Assembly (NCBI RefSeq): GCF_017592395.1
Contig: NZ_JAGFOU010000002.1
Span: 100,206-164,205 of the forward strand
Reading direction: 5' to 3'
Source: Actinomyces bowdenii
GTDB lineage: Bacteria > Actinomycetota > Actinomycetes > Actinomycetales > Actinomycetaceae
Length of the DNA: 64,000 nucleotides
Both the position numbers and the translations under genes were made by a program. How positions within the stretch are numbered: the stretch's first letter is position 1; every line of letters begins with the position of its first letter. Under the pieces are notes generated by a model. It worked only from the letters and a program-made list of their open reading frames with translations. It was not told where the DNA came from and made no database searches. Shown here piece by piece: positions 23,172-31,624 of this stretch.

Positions 23172-24650
23172 TCAGCCGATGAGCGGGCTCTCCTCGGGCA
23201 TGCGGATGACTCGCCGGCGGTCGCGCAGGGCCAGTGCCGAGGCGGCGGTCATGGTGCCCACGCGCCCGACGAACATGAGCGCCACCATGACGTACTTCGC
23301 GCTCTCGGGCAGGATCGGGGTGATGCCCGTGGACAGCCCCACGGTGGCGAAGGCGGAGATCACCTCGAACAGGACCCGGTCCAGGGTCAGGTGGGTGATC
23401 TGGAGCAGCACCAGGGTGGCGATGCCGATGATGGACACGCCGATGAAGGCGACCGCCACGCTCACCCTCACGGTCGAGGGCGGGATCCGGCGGCCGAAGG
23501 CCTCGATGTCCTCATCGCCCCGGGCCTCGGCCAGGATCGCCAGGACCAGCACGGCGAAGGTGGTGACCTTGATGCCCCCGGCGGTCGAGGCGGTGCCCCC
23601 GCCCACGAACATGAGGACGTCCTGGAGCAGCCAGGTGGTCTCGTGCATGTGCTCGGGGGCGATGAGGGACAGCCCTGAGGAGCGGGCATTGACCCCGTTG
23701 ACCAGGGCCGTCAGCAGCTTGCCGCTGGTGGGCAGGGACCCGTAGGTGCGCGCATTGCCCCACTCCAGGGCCGCGATGGCGACCGCTGAGACGAGGCTGA
23801 GGCTGAGGTAGGTGGTCAGGGTGATCTTGGTGTGCAGGCTCCAGGCCCGGGGCCTGCGCCGGTGGCCGGCCACGTCGAGGATGACGGGGAAGCCCACCGC
23901 GCCCACGATGGTGCCCAGGACGATGGGCAGGCCCATCCACCAGTCCGAGGCGTAGGGGGCCAGTCCCTCGGGCATGACCACGAATCCCGCATTGTTGAAG
24001 ATGGACAGGGCCATGAACAGCGAGTACCACAGCGCATGGCCCGGATCCAGGCCGCTGATGAGGAAGCGCGGCAGCAGCGCGACCATGAGCACCAGCTGGC
24101 ACCCCACCGAGGTGTAGATGACCGCGCGCAGCAGGGAGGCCACATCCCCCAGGCGCGACTGGTTCTCCTGGGCCGCCAGCATCCGCTGGGTCAGGCCCAC
24201 GTGGCGGGAGACCACCAGGGAGAGCAGGGAGGCGATGGTCATGATCCCCAGGCCGCCCACCGCGGCCCCCAGGATGATGACGGCCTGGCCGAAGGGCGAC
24301 CAGTAGGTCGCGGTGTCCACCGTGGTCAGTCCGGTGACGCAGACGGCGGAGGTCGCTGTGAACAGGGCGTCGACGAGCTCGGCCCTCTGCCCGGAGGCGG
24401 TGGCCACCGGCAGGCTCAGCAGGCCCGTGACCACGGCGATGATCCCGGCGAAGACGGCGACGGCCAGGCGCGAGGGGGTGAAGCGGGCGGCCTGGGCGAC
24501 TCGCTTGAGCGAGACGAGCCGGCGCAGCCGGCTCAGCAGCTCGCGCAGCACGGAGGGCTGCTGAGAGCTCCGTCCCGCCCTGGTGCTGCGGGGCGCGTCG
24601 GGTTCCTGGGGCACACCGGCCATTGTTGCCGACTGGCCGCCCCCGGTCAT
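23172..24650 (-). CDS. ktrB: Potassium uptake pore protein KtrB/TrkH family
   Basis: This 492-residue membrane protein has the repeated pore layout of SKT transporters. The first selectivity region reads SAVCVTGLTTVD, later ones FNNAGF and GGGTASTAGGIK, and the last ISAFATVGLSTG. The N-terminal 45 residues are polar. The ATG at 24650 is chosen as the first reasonable start; ATG at 24623 is possible and neither has a clear ribosome site. With ktrA it would form a sodium-linked potassium uptake system. Confidence 0.92.
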   Translation of the reverse strand: MTGGGQSATMAGVPQEPDAPRSTRAGRSSQQPSVLRELLSRLRRLVSLKRVAQAARFTPSRLAVAVFAGIIAVVTGLLSLPVATASGQRAELVDALFTATSAVCVTGLTTVDTATYWSPFGQAVIILGAAVGGLGIMTIASLLSLVVSRHVGLTQRMLAAQENQSRLGDVASLLRAVIYTSVGCQLVLMVALLPRFLISGLDPGHALWYSLFMALSIFNNAGFVVMPEGLAPYASDWWMGLPIVLGTIVGAVGFPVILDVAGHRRRPRAWSLHTKITLTTYLSLSLVSAVAIAALEWGNARTYGSLPTSGKLLTALVNGVNARSSGLSLIAPEHMHETTWLLQDVLMFVGGGTASTAGGIKVTTFAVLVLAILAEARGDEDIEAFGRRIPPSTVRVSVAVAFIGVSIIGIATLVLLQITHLTLDRVLFEVISAFATVGLSTGITPILPESAKYVMVALMFVGRVGTMTAASALALRDRRRVIRMPEESPLIG

Positions 24651-24823
24651 CTCAGCGCGCCGGTGGGGGCGGTGCCGCCCCGAGCGCGCCACCGCGATGA
24701 GGCCGGGGCTCCTGGTGCTCCAGTGCCGCTCGTGGCTGTGGTTGCCTTGGTTGCCCCAGTGTGAGATGCGACGCGCGTGATTGATGTGAGTGCGAAACCC
24801 TGTGCCGCGCTGCCGGCTCGGGA

Positions 24824-24829
24824 TATATT
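24824..24829 (+). promoter_or_regulatory. Possible -10 box for the HTH/bS22 genes
   Basis: TATATT stands out in GC-rich sequence 51 bases before the HTH gene. TGTGCC lies 17 bases upstream but is a poor -35. Confidence 0.4.
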
Positions 24830-24880
24830 GGCTGTGTTCCTGCCCCCAGTGGGCGCCCTCGACGATGGGACTCAAGAGTC

Positions 24881-25123
24881 ATGGCACCGGGTCTGCCCTC
24901 ATCCTCCAGCGCCTCCGGCGCCCCCTCCTTCCTCACCGTTGCCGAGGTGGCCGGGATGCTGCGCGTCTCGAAGATGACCGTCTACCGCATGGTGCACTCC
25001 GGCGACCTGCCCGCGATGCAGGTCGGGCGCTCCTTCCGGGTCCCGGAGAGGGCCGTCCAGGAGTACCTGGCCGCCGGGCTTGGTGATTGGGGCCACGAGA
25101 AGTCGGAGGCATCGGGGTCCTAG
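24881..25123 (+). CDS. Excisionase-type helix-turn-helix DNA-binding protein
   Basis: This 80-residue protein carries a MerR-like winged helix: FLTVAEVAGMLRVSKMTVYRM, then GDLPAMQVGRSFRVPERAVQEYL. It belongs to the small BldC/Xis-type group. No integrase or phage gene is nearby, so it is a cellular DNA-binding protein. It sits just before bS22, a pairing I recall as common in actinobacteria. The regulated genes are unknown. Confidence 0.85.
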   Translation: MAPGLPSSSSASGAPSFLTVAEVAGMLRVSKMTVYRMVHSGDLPAMQVGRSFRVPERAVQEYLAAGLGDWGHEKSEASGS

Positions 25124-25263
25124 GACCCGCTAGACTCGCCCGGTCACCCGTGTGGTCGGCTGTGAGTCGTCACGCGCCGACCAATCGCCCCAAGGCGCCC
25201 GCCGGTCGATCCCCGGCCCCGGCGGACCCGGTGGGCACGACCAGCGAACTGCAAGGAGATCTC

Positions 25264-25362
25264 ATGGGATCCGTGATCAAGAAGCGCCGCAAGCGCATGG
25301 CCAAGAAGAAGCACCGCAAGCTGCTTCGCAAGACCCGCCACCAGCGTCGCAACAAGAAGTGA
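25264..25362 (+). CDS. Small ribosomal subunit protein bS22 (AURKAIP1/COX24 family)
   Basis: This 32-residue, extremely basic protein begins MGSVIKKRRKRMAKKKHR and closes TRHQRRNKK. It is nearly identical to the actinobacterial AURKAIP1/COX24-domain protein, identified in mycobacterial ribosomes as bS22. AAGGAGATCTC directly precedes the ATG. Automatic callers often miss it for its size. Confidence 0.93.
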   Translation: MGSVIKKRRKRMAKKKHRKLLRKTRHQRRNKK

Positions 25363-25552
25363 CGATCACGCGCCCGTGATCGGCGAGGGCCTCGTCCGCG
25401 CAGGACGGGGCCCTGTGCGTCTGCGTGCCCGCGGTGCGCCAGCAGCGCCGGGCCCCGGGCGCCCTCGTCCCGCGGGGCGCGGCCGAGTCGCCGGCGCCCC
25501 CATCCCCGTGACCGTCACCATTCAGCAGCGCCCGATGCCCGAGGAGAGCCCT

Positions 25553-26842
25553 ATGACACAGCCCAGCCGCGCAGCCCGCGACGAGTCCGCCGGCCCGGTG
25601 CCCGACAGCGCGGATGCGTGCCTGATGCCGTTGAGCGCCGCGGATGGCGGTGAGCAGGAGGCCTGGCCCGCCCCGGTCAGCGCCCTGGCCCGGCCGCTGG
25701 GGGGCCCGGCGCCCACCACCCTGGCCGAGATGACGACCCTGCGCGTGGGCGGGCCCATCGGCGAGTACGTGGAGGCCGCCACCGAGGCTGAGCTCATCGA
25801 CGCCGTGCGGAGCGCCGACGAGGCGGGCACCCCCCTGCTGGTCATCGGAGGGGGCTCCAACATCCTGGCCTCCGATGCGGGCTTCGAGGGCCTCGTCGTG
25901 CGCGATGCCCGTCAGGAGGTGCGGACCGACTCCGACAGCGCCTGCGGAGGCGTTGAGCTCACCGCGACGGCGGGCACCACCTGGGACGACCTGGTGCGCC
26001 GGGCCATCGCCTCCCACTGGGCGGGCTTCGCCCCCCTGTCCGGCATCCCCGGCACCGTGGGCGCCGCCCCGGTGCAGAACATCGGCGCCTATGGCGCCGA
26101 GGTCTCCGAGCTCCTGGCCTTCGTGCGGGCCTGGGACCGGCTGACCGGCCGCAGCGTCCACCTGCCCCTGGGCAGCCTGCACCTGTCCTACCGGGACTCC
26201 GACCTCAAGCGCTCCTTGACCGACGCCGAGGTCGGCGGCGGGCGCCTGTGGGGCCCCACCGGCCGCTGGGTGGTCCTGGAGGTCGGCTTCCATGTGCGCC
26301 AGGCCTCCCTGTCGGCGCCCATCGCCTACAGCCAGCTCGCCGAGGCCCTCGGCGTCGGGCTCGGGGACCGTGTCCCGGCCGTGCGGGTGCGTGAGGCGGT
26401 CCTGGAGCTGCGCCGCTCCAAGGGCATGGTCCTGGACGACGCCGACCGCGACACCTGGTCCGCGGGCTCCTTCTTCACCAACCCGATCCTCACCGAGGAG
26501 CAGGCCGCCGCCCTGCCCGAGCGGGCCCCCCGCTTCCCCGTCGCCGATCACTCCAAGGTGGTCCTGGGCACCCGGGCCGCCCCCGTCATCGAGGGGCTGG
26601 TCAAGACCAGTGCCGCCTGGCTCATCGACCAGGCGGGATTCCCCAAGGGCTTCTCCCTGGGCGCCGCCGGCTCCCAGGGCCGGACGCCCGCCTCGCTGTC
26701 CACCAAGCACGTCCTGGCGCTGACCAACCGCGGCGGGGCCCGGGCCGCGGATATCGCCGCGCTGCGCGACGCCATCGTGGCCGGGGTCCGGGAGCGCTAC
26801 GGCGTGACCCTGGTGCCCGAGCCCGTGCACGTGGGCTGGTAG
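25553..26842 (+). CDS. murB: UDP-N-acetylenolpyruvoylglucosamine reductase
   Basis: This 429-residue MurB catalyses the NADPH-dependent step that makes UDP-N-acetylmuramate for peptidoglycan. The FAD-binding domain shows TTLRVGGP, VIGGGSNIL, and SGIPGTVGAAPVQNIGAYG. The catalytic Ser lies in SAGSFFTNP and the C-terminus has AAWLIDQAGFPKG. The N-terminal 55 residues are an extra polar segment. The ATG is supported by GAGGAGAG, 4 bases upstream. Confidence 0.95.
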   Translation: MTQPSRAARDESAGPVPDSADACLMPLSAADGGEQEAWPAPVSALARPLGGPAPTTLAEMTTLRVGGPIGEYVEAATEAELIDAVRSADEAGTPLLVIGGGSNILASDAGFEGLVVRDARQEVRTDSDSACGGVELTATAGTTWDDLVRRAIASHWAGFAPLSGIPGTVGAAPVQNIGAYGAEVSELLAFVRAWDRLTGRSVHLPLGSLHLSYRDSDLKRSLTDAEVGGGRLWGPTGRWVVLEVGFHVRQASLSAPIAYSQLAEALGVGLGDRVPAVRVREAVLELRRSKGMVLDDADRDTWSAGSFFTNPILTEEQAAALPERAPRFPVADHSKVVLGTRAAPVIEGLVKTSAAWLIDQAGFPKGFSLGAAGSQGRTPASLSTKHVLALTNRGGARAADIAALRDAIVAGVRERYGVTLVPEPVHVGW

Positions 26843-26878
26843 GGCGGCGGTCCCGGCCCACCGCGAGCCACGCCCGGC

Positions 26879-26903
26879 GGCCCCGCCCTTTGCGGGCGGG
26901 GCC
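26879..26903 (+). terminator. murB terminator
   Basis: Ten-base perfect GC arms (26879-26888 and 26894-26903) around TTTGC, 36 bases past the murB stop. Confidence 0.7.
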
Positions 26904-26958
26904 GGGCGCGAGCCCCGCCTCCGATCCGCAGGGATCGTCACAGCCGCATCCATCCGAA

Positions 26959-26990
26959 CGCAAACGATTGCGCTGATGCAAACGATTGTG
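26959..26990 (+). promoter_or_regulatory. Tandem LacI-family operators
   Basis: GCAAACGATTG occurs twice (26960-26970 and 26978-26988), 18 bases apart, each within a near-palindrome of the LacI-family type. They lie about 90 bases before the antiporter gene. The LacI-family gene at 29294-30304 is the obvious candidate regulator. Confidence 0.65.
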
Positions 26991-27075
26991 TACCGTGATG
27001 CGCGCCATCACCGCCGTCCCGGGGCCGTGCCGCCGGGACGGCCCCCATCCCTTCTGAACCACAACGAGGTGGATC

Positions 27076-28488
27076 ATGAACAACAGCAGTGGTCCTTTCG
27101 GGATCAGCGCCAAGCCGCTGGGGCGGATCCCCCTCCAGATCCAGCGCAAGCGCTGGATCTGGGAGTTCCTCAAGACCTACTCCGTCCTCATCATCGCCTA
27201 CGGGGGCTTCTACCTCCTGCGCACCAACTTCAAATCGGCCCAGCCCTTCCTCGTGGAGCAGGCGGGTCTGACCACCACCCAGCTGGGAGCCATCGGCTTC
27301 GGCTTCTCCCTGACCTACGGCTTCGGCGGCCTGGTGCTCGGCTTCTTCATCGACGGGCGCAACACCAAGAGGGTCGTGGCCGCCCTGCTCCTCGCCTCGG
27401 GCCTGACCTCGATCCTCATCGGGGTGGTGCTGGCGGCCGGGGGCAGCCCGTACGGGTGGATGATCCTCCTGTGGTCCCTCAACGGACTGTTCCAGGCACC
27501 CGGGGGGCCGTGCTGCAACTCCACGATGAACCGCTGGACGCCGCGCCGCCTGCGCGGGCGCTTCATCGGCTGGTGGAACTCCTCCCACAACCTGGGCGCC
27601 ATGATCGCCGGCGCGCTGGCCCTGTGGGGCGCCAACACCCTGTTCAACGGCTCGGTCGTCGGCATGTTCATCGTGCCCGCCATCGTGGCCATCCCCATCG
27701 GCATCTGGGGGTACTTCTTCGGCAAGGACGATCCGGTGGAGCTGGGCTGGAGCACGCCCGAGGAGATCTTCGAGGAGCCCCAGGCCAAGGCCGACGTCGT
27801 CACCGAGGACATCTCCAAGGGGCGCATCCTCATGGACTACGTGGTGAGGAACCCCGCCGTGTGGTTCCTGTGCATCGCCAATGTCGCCGCCTACTGCGTG
27901 CGCATCGGCATCGACAACTGGAACGTCCTCTACACCCACGACGTCCTGGGCTTCTCCGACTACGTCGCGGTCAACTCCACCATCGCCCTGGAGCTCGGCG
28001 GCCTGGCCGGCTCCCTGCTGTGGGGCTACGCCTCGGACAGGATGGGCGGACGGAGGGCCCTGGCCGCCGCCATCGGCATCGCCCTGGTCATCATCCCCAT
28101 CTGGGTCTACTCCCAGGCCACCACCCCGACCCTGGTCTACGTCTCCCTGTTCCTCATCGGCTTCCTCATCTTCGGACCCGTGACGCTCATCGGCATCTGC
28201 GTCATCGGCTTCGCCCCCAAGACCGCCACCGTCGTGGTCAATGCCGTGCCCCGGGCCTTCGGGTACGTCTTCGGCGACTCGATGGCCAAGGTCCTCCTGG
28301 GTCGGATCGCCGACCCCACCAAGGACGGCGTGCACATCCTGGGCCACACCCTGCACGGCTGGGGATCGACCTTCACGGTGCTCATCGTCTCGGCCCTGGT
28401 GGGCCTGGCCTGCCTCATCGTCGTCGCGCTGCTGGAGGAGCGCCTCATCCGCGGTGACCGCGCCTTCTCCCAGGGCGGGGAGGCATGA
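27076..28488 (+). CDS. Organophosphate:phosphate antiporter (GlpT/UhpT family)
   Basis: This 470-residue, 12-helix MFS protein belongs to the OPA family: an N-terminal WEFLKTYSVLIIAYGGFYLLR, the GLFQAPGGPCCNSTMNRW segment equivalent to the GlpT signature, and GWWNSSHNLG. These carriers exchange inorganic phosphate for glycerol 3-phosphate, hexose phosphates or phosphoglycerate. It is coupled by ATGA to an inositol-phosphatase-family gene and preceded by two LacI-type operators, which suggests a regulated sugar-phosphate uptake pair. The substrate is not determinable. Confidence 0.87.
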   Translation: MNNSSGPFGISAKPLGRIPLQIQRKRWIWEFLKTYSVLIIAYGGFYLLRTNFKSAQPFLVEQAGLTTTQLGAIGFGFSLTYGFGGLVLGFFIDGRNTKRVVAALLLASGLTSILIGVVLAAGGSPYGWMILLWSLNGLFQAPGGPCCNSTMNRWTPRRLRGRFIGWWNSSHNLGAMIAGALALWGANTLFNGSVVGMFIVPAIVAIPIGIWGYFFGKDDPVELGWSTPEEIFEEPQAKADVVTEDISKGRILMDYVVRNPAVWFLCIANVAAYCVRIGIDNWNVLYTHDVLGFSDYVAVNSTIALELGGLAGSLLWGYASDRMGGRRALAAAIGIALVIIPIWVYSQATTPTLVYVSLFLIGFLIFGPVTLIGICVIGFAPKTATVVVNAVPRAFGYVFGDSMAKVLLGRIADPTKDGVHILGHTLHGWGSTFTVLIVSALVGLACLIVVALLEERLIRGDRAFSQGGEA

Positions 28489-29276
28489 TGGGCGGCATGG
28501 CACTGCGCAGTGATCCCGACGGGCTCCTGGCCCTGGCGGTCGACGTCGTCCGGGAGGCCGCCGCCATGGCCCTCCACCCGGGCCAGGACCTCGAGGTCAG
28601 CACCAAGTCGGACCGCAACGACCTGGTCACCGCCGTGGACCGGCGCATCGAGGAGCACGTGGCCGCCCGCCTGAAGGGCACCGGCTACGGCCTGCTGGGG
28701 GAGGAGGGGCACGGCGTGGACACCTGGCAGGGCCGGGTGTGGGTCCTCGACCCCATCGACGGGACGATGAACTTCGTCCAGACCCACCGGGACTACGCGG
28801 TCAGCCTGGCCCTGTGCGAGGACGGGGCCCCGGTGCTCGGCGTGGTCATGGATGTCGTGGCCGGCCGCTGCTACACTGCCGTGCGCGCGGGCGGCGCGTG
28901 CTGCGACGGCGAGCCCCTGAGCCCCGTCGTCGATGACCGCGGCTACCGCGACGCCGTCCTCATCACCGATCTCAAGGAGATGCGGGCCCTGCCGCGCCTG
29001 GCCCGGTGCCTGGAGGAGTCCCGCGGGCATCGGCGCTACGGCTCGGCGGCCCTGGAGTGCGTGGAGGTCGCGGCGGGCCGCGCCGGGGCCTTCGTGCACA
29101 TGTGGGTCTCGCCCTGGGACATCGCGGCGGCCGGCCTCATCTGCTCCGAGCTCGGGGTGCGCGTCACCCGACTGGACGGCACGCCCCTGGACCTGCGGTG
29201 GAAGGGCTCCGTGCTCGCGGCGCCCCCGACCATCCACGACCAGCTCCTGCACCGGCTCATGATCGACCCCCGGTAG
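28485..29276 (+). CDS. Inositol-monophosphatase-family sugar phosphatase
   Basis: This 263-residue Mg-dependent phosphatase shows GEEGHG (E73/E74), the metal motif DPIDGTMNF (89-97) and the late SPWDIAAAG motif. Members dephosphorylate inositol phosphates, sugar phosphates or nucleotides. Its ATG overlaps the stop of the organophosphate antiporter; ATGs at 28488 and 28497 are alternatives. It could dephosphorylate what the antiporter imports. It converges on lacI with a 17-base gap. Confidence 0.9.
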   Translation: MMGGMALRSDPDGLLALAVDVVREAAAMALHPGQDLEVSTKSDRNDLVTAVDRRIEEHVAARLKGTGYGLLGEEGHGVDTWQGRVWVLDPIDGTMNFVQTHRDYAVSLALCEDGAPVLGVVMDVVAGRCYTAVRAGGACCDGEPLSPVVDDRGYRDAVLITDLKEMRALPRLARCLEESRGHRRYGSAALECVEVAAGRAGAFVHMWVSPWDIAAAGLICSELGVRVTRLDGTPLDLRWKGSVLAAPPTIHDQLLHRLMIDPR

Positions 29277-29293
29277 TCCGGGCGCAGGAGTCC

Positions 29294-30304
29294 TCAGCGG
29301 CGCGCCGGGCCGGTGGAGGAGCGGGGGACCAGGGCGGTGCCCACGGTTCGGCTCACCGGTTCACGGGCCTCGGACTCGACCCGGGCCCCGGCCAGCTCCA
29401 CCGCCAGGCGCGCCACATCGGCTGGGCTGCGGTCGATGGAGGTCAGGTCGAAGGCCGCTGAGGCCGCCAGCCGGGAGTTGTCGACGCCCGCCACCGACAG
29501 GTCCGCCCCCGGCCGCAGCCCGGCGCGCAGTGCGGCGATGATCACCCCCTGGGCGCACTGGTCGTTGTAGCAGACCACCGCCGTGCACGGCTCCCGGCCG
29601 GGTGCCGGGCGCAGGAGCCCGGCCCGGTCCAGCAGCGGCGTGAGAGCGGCCAGCCCTGAGTCGACGTCTGCCCCGCCCGGCACGATGTGGAAGGCCAGCC
29701 CGGCCCTCCCGGCCGCCTCCTGGAAGGCCCGGCGCCTGGCATCGGCGGAGACGCCGGGGGTGGAGTCGATGTAGACCGCCCGGCGGTGGCCCAGGCCCCT
29801 GAGGTGGTCGACGAGCTGGGCCATGCCCTCGGAGTTGTCGCTGGTGACCAGGTCCGAGGCGGCCACGGGCCGCTGCTGGCCGATGGTCACCGCCCCCTCC
29901 AGGAGGGCGGGCTCCGCCTGCGCGACGGTCGCCGGGTCGATGATGATGAGGGTCTGGCAGCGCAGGCGGAGCAGGTTGTCGATGGCCTCGCCGGCGCCGC
30001 GCAGCGGCCCGACGCTCTCGGTGACCAGCCGCAGGCCGTGGGCCTCGGCCTGGGCCAGGAGGTGATCGCGGTAGACGACGTGGAGCTCCTGGTCCAGGCG
30101 GCACAGCAGCCCCAGCACGCGGGGGCGCGGGGTGCGGAGCAGGGCGCCGATCGGGTCGGCCTGATAGCCCAGGCGCCGTGCCACCGCCCCGACCCGGCGC
30201 CGGGTGGGCTCGCTGATCTGCGGGCTGCCGGCCAGGGCCCGGGAGACCGTGGACACGGAGTACCCCGTGGCCTCGGCGACATCCTTGAGCGTGGGGCGCC
30301 TCAT
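29294..30304 (-). CDS. LacI-family transcriptional regulator
   Basis: This 336-residue regulator has an N-terminal LacI helix-turn-helix (TLKDVAEATGYSVSTVSRAL), a hinge helix, and a periplasmic-binding-like effector domain that includes CYNDQCAQGV and VAGVDNS. Its ATG overlaps the stop of the adenosine deaminase gene, so the two are co-translated. The tandem GCAAACGATTG sites upstream of the facing antiporter operon are its likely targets; this is inference from proximity and site type. Confidence 0.9.
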   Translation of the reverse strand: MRRPTLKDVAEATGYSVSTVSRALAGSPQISEPTRRRVGAVARRLGYQADPIGALLRTPRPRVLGLLCRLDQELHVVYRDHLLAQAEAHGLRLVTESVGPLRGAGEAIDNLLRLRCQTLIIIDPATVAQAEPALLEGAVTIGQQRPVAASDLVTSDNSEGMAQLVDHLRGLGHRRAVYIDSTPGVSADARRRAFQEAAGRAGLAFHIVPGGADVDSGLAALTPLLDRAGLLRPAPGREPCTAVVCYNDQCAQGVIIAALRAGLRPGADLSVAGVDNSRLAASAAFDLTSIDRSPADVARLAVELAGARVESEAREPVSRTVGTALVPRSSTGPARR

Positions 30305-31443
30305 CGGCTCGGCGCCTCCGGCCGCCCGGAGCCCCGCTGATCGGCCTCCCTGCGGCCGGCTGCGGGCCCATCCCCGCGGTCGCGAGCCCCGCCAGGCGCG
30401 CCATCCCCGGTCGCCGATGAGGCGGGATCGGGTCCCGCCAGCCAGTCCTCGACCTGGGCCAGCCACTGCTGCTTGGACCGCGGTGAGGCCAGTGAGGCGC
30501 GGATCGAGCCGCGCGCCAGCTCGGCCAGGGCCGCGTCGTCGCAGCCCAGGGAGCGGGCGATCTCGTACTGGTCGACCAGCCGGGACTGGAAGAGCAGCGG
30601 GTCATCGGCGCCCAGGGCCACCTGCGCCCCGTGGGCCAGCAGCGCCGGCAGGGGCACCTCCTGCGCGCAGGGGTAGACGCCGAGGCCCACATTGGAGGCG
30701 GGGCACACCTCCAGGCTGATGCCCCGGTCGACCACCTCCTCCAGCAGCGCGGGGTCCTCGCCGGTGCGCACCCCGTGGCCCAGGCGGGTGGGGCCCAGGG
30801 CGCGGACCACCTCGCGCACATGCTCGGGTCCCAGCAGCTCCCCGCCGTGGGGCACGCAGGCCAGCCCGCCGCGGCGGGCGATCGCGAAGGCCGGGCCCCA
30901 GGAGGCCGTCTGCCCGGCGCGCTCGTCATTGGACAGCCCGAAGCCGACGACGCGGCCCGGGCTGTCCCCGGCGTAGCGCACCGCGAGGCGGGCCAGGGTG
31001 CGCCCGTCCAGGGGGTGGCGCATGCGGGAGGCCGCCACGATGACCGCCACCTCCACGCCCGTGAGGGCGGTGGCCTGGTCGGCGGCGTCCAGGATGATCT
31101 CCAGGGCCGGGGTGATGCCGCCCACGAAAGGGGCGTAGCTGGTGGGATCCACCTGCATCTCCAGGCGGCGCGAGCCCTCGGCCGCGTCGTCCATGGCGGC
31201 CTCCAGGACCAGGCGCCGCATGGTCTCCTCGCTGCGCACCAGGGCGCGGGCGGTGTCGTAGGCGCGCTGGAAGCGGAACCAGCCCCGCCGGTCGGCCGGG
31301 ACGCGCAGGGGGTCCCCGTCCAGGAGGCTGGCGGGCAGGCGCGTGCGCGTGGCGGTGGCGAGCTCGACCAGCGTCTCCAGGCGCATGGACCCCGTGAAGT
31401 GCAGGTGCAGGTGCGCCTTGGGCAGGGCGGCGAGATCGCGCAT
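30301..31443 (-). CDS. Adenosine deaminase family protein
   Basis: This 380-residue amidohydrolase has the metal HxH in KAHLHLHFTGS (H13, H15), VPHGGE (His and catalytic Glu), RLGHGVR and the Asp pair in LGADDPLLF. It would deaminate adenosine to inosine. The canonical acidic residue after HLHL is Thr here and the usual SLNTDDP reads ALGADDP, so the substrate may differ; such changes are common in adenosine-deaminase-like proteins. A disordered tail of about 45 residues ends the protein. It is translationally coupled to the LacI regulator. Confidence 0.85.
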   Translation of the reverse strand: MRDLAALPKAHLHLHFTGSMRLETLVELATATRTRLPASLLDGDPLRVPADRRGWFRFQRAYDTARALVRSEETMRRLVLEAAMDDAAEGSRRLEMQVDPTSYAPFVGGITPALEIILDAADQATALTGVEVAVIVAASRMRHPLDGRTLARLAVRYAGDSPGRVVGFGLSNDERAGQTASWGPAFAIARRGGLACVPHGGELLGPEHVREVVRALGPTRLGHGVRTGEDPALLEEVVDRGISLEVCPASNVGLGVYPCAQEVPLPALLAHGAQVALGADDPLLFQSRLVDQYEIARSLGCDDAALAELARGSIRASLASPRSKQQWLAQVEDWLAGPDPASSATGDGAPGGARDRGDGPAAGRREADQRGSGRPEAPSR

Positions 31444-31624
31444 GGAGGGGATTGTTCCATGAACGGCCCCCGGCGCCGGCGGCGCGACCCGCGGGCCGGA
31501 CTCGTGGCCCGGAGCGGCCCAGAGCCCCTGGGGCCGGTGCGGATCCGGGCCGCGCCTCCTCCCGGGGCCACTGATTCCACGGCGAGTCGTGGTCTCAGCG
31601 CACACGGTGGGGCAGACTTGAGGC

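Noticed and set aside
24881..25123. A phage excisionase indicating an integrated element
   Set aside because: No integrase, attachment repeats or phage genes are nearby; the bS22 neighbour points to a cellular gene.
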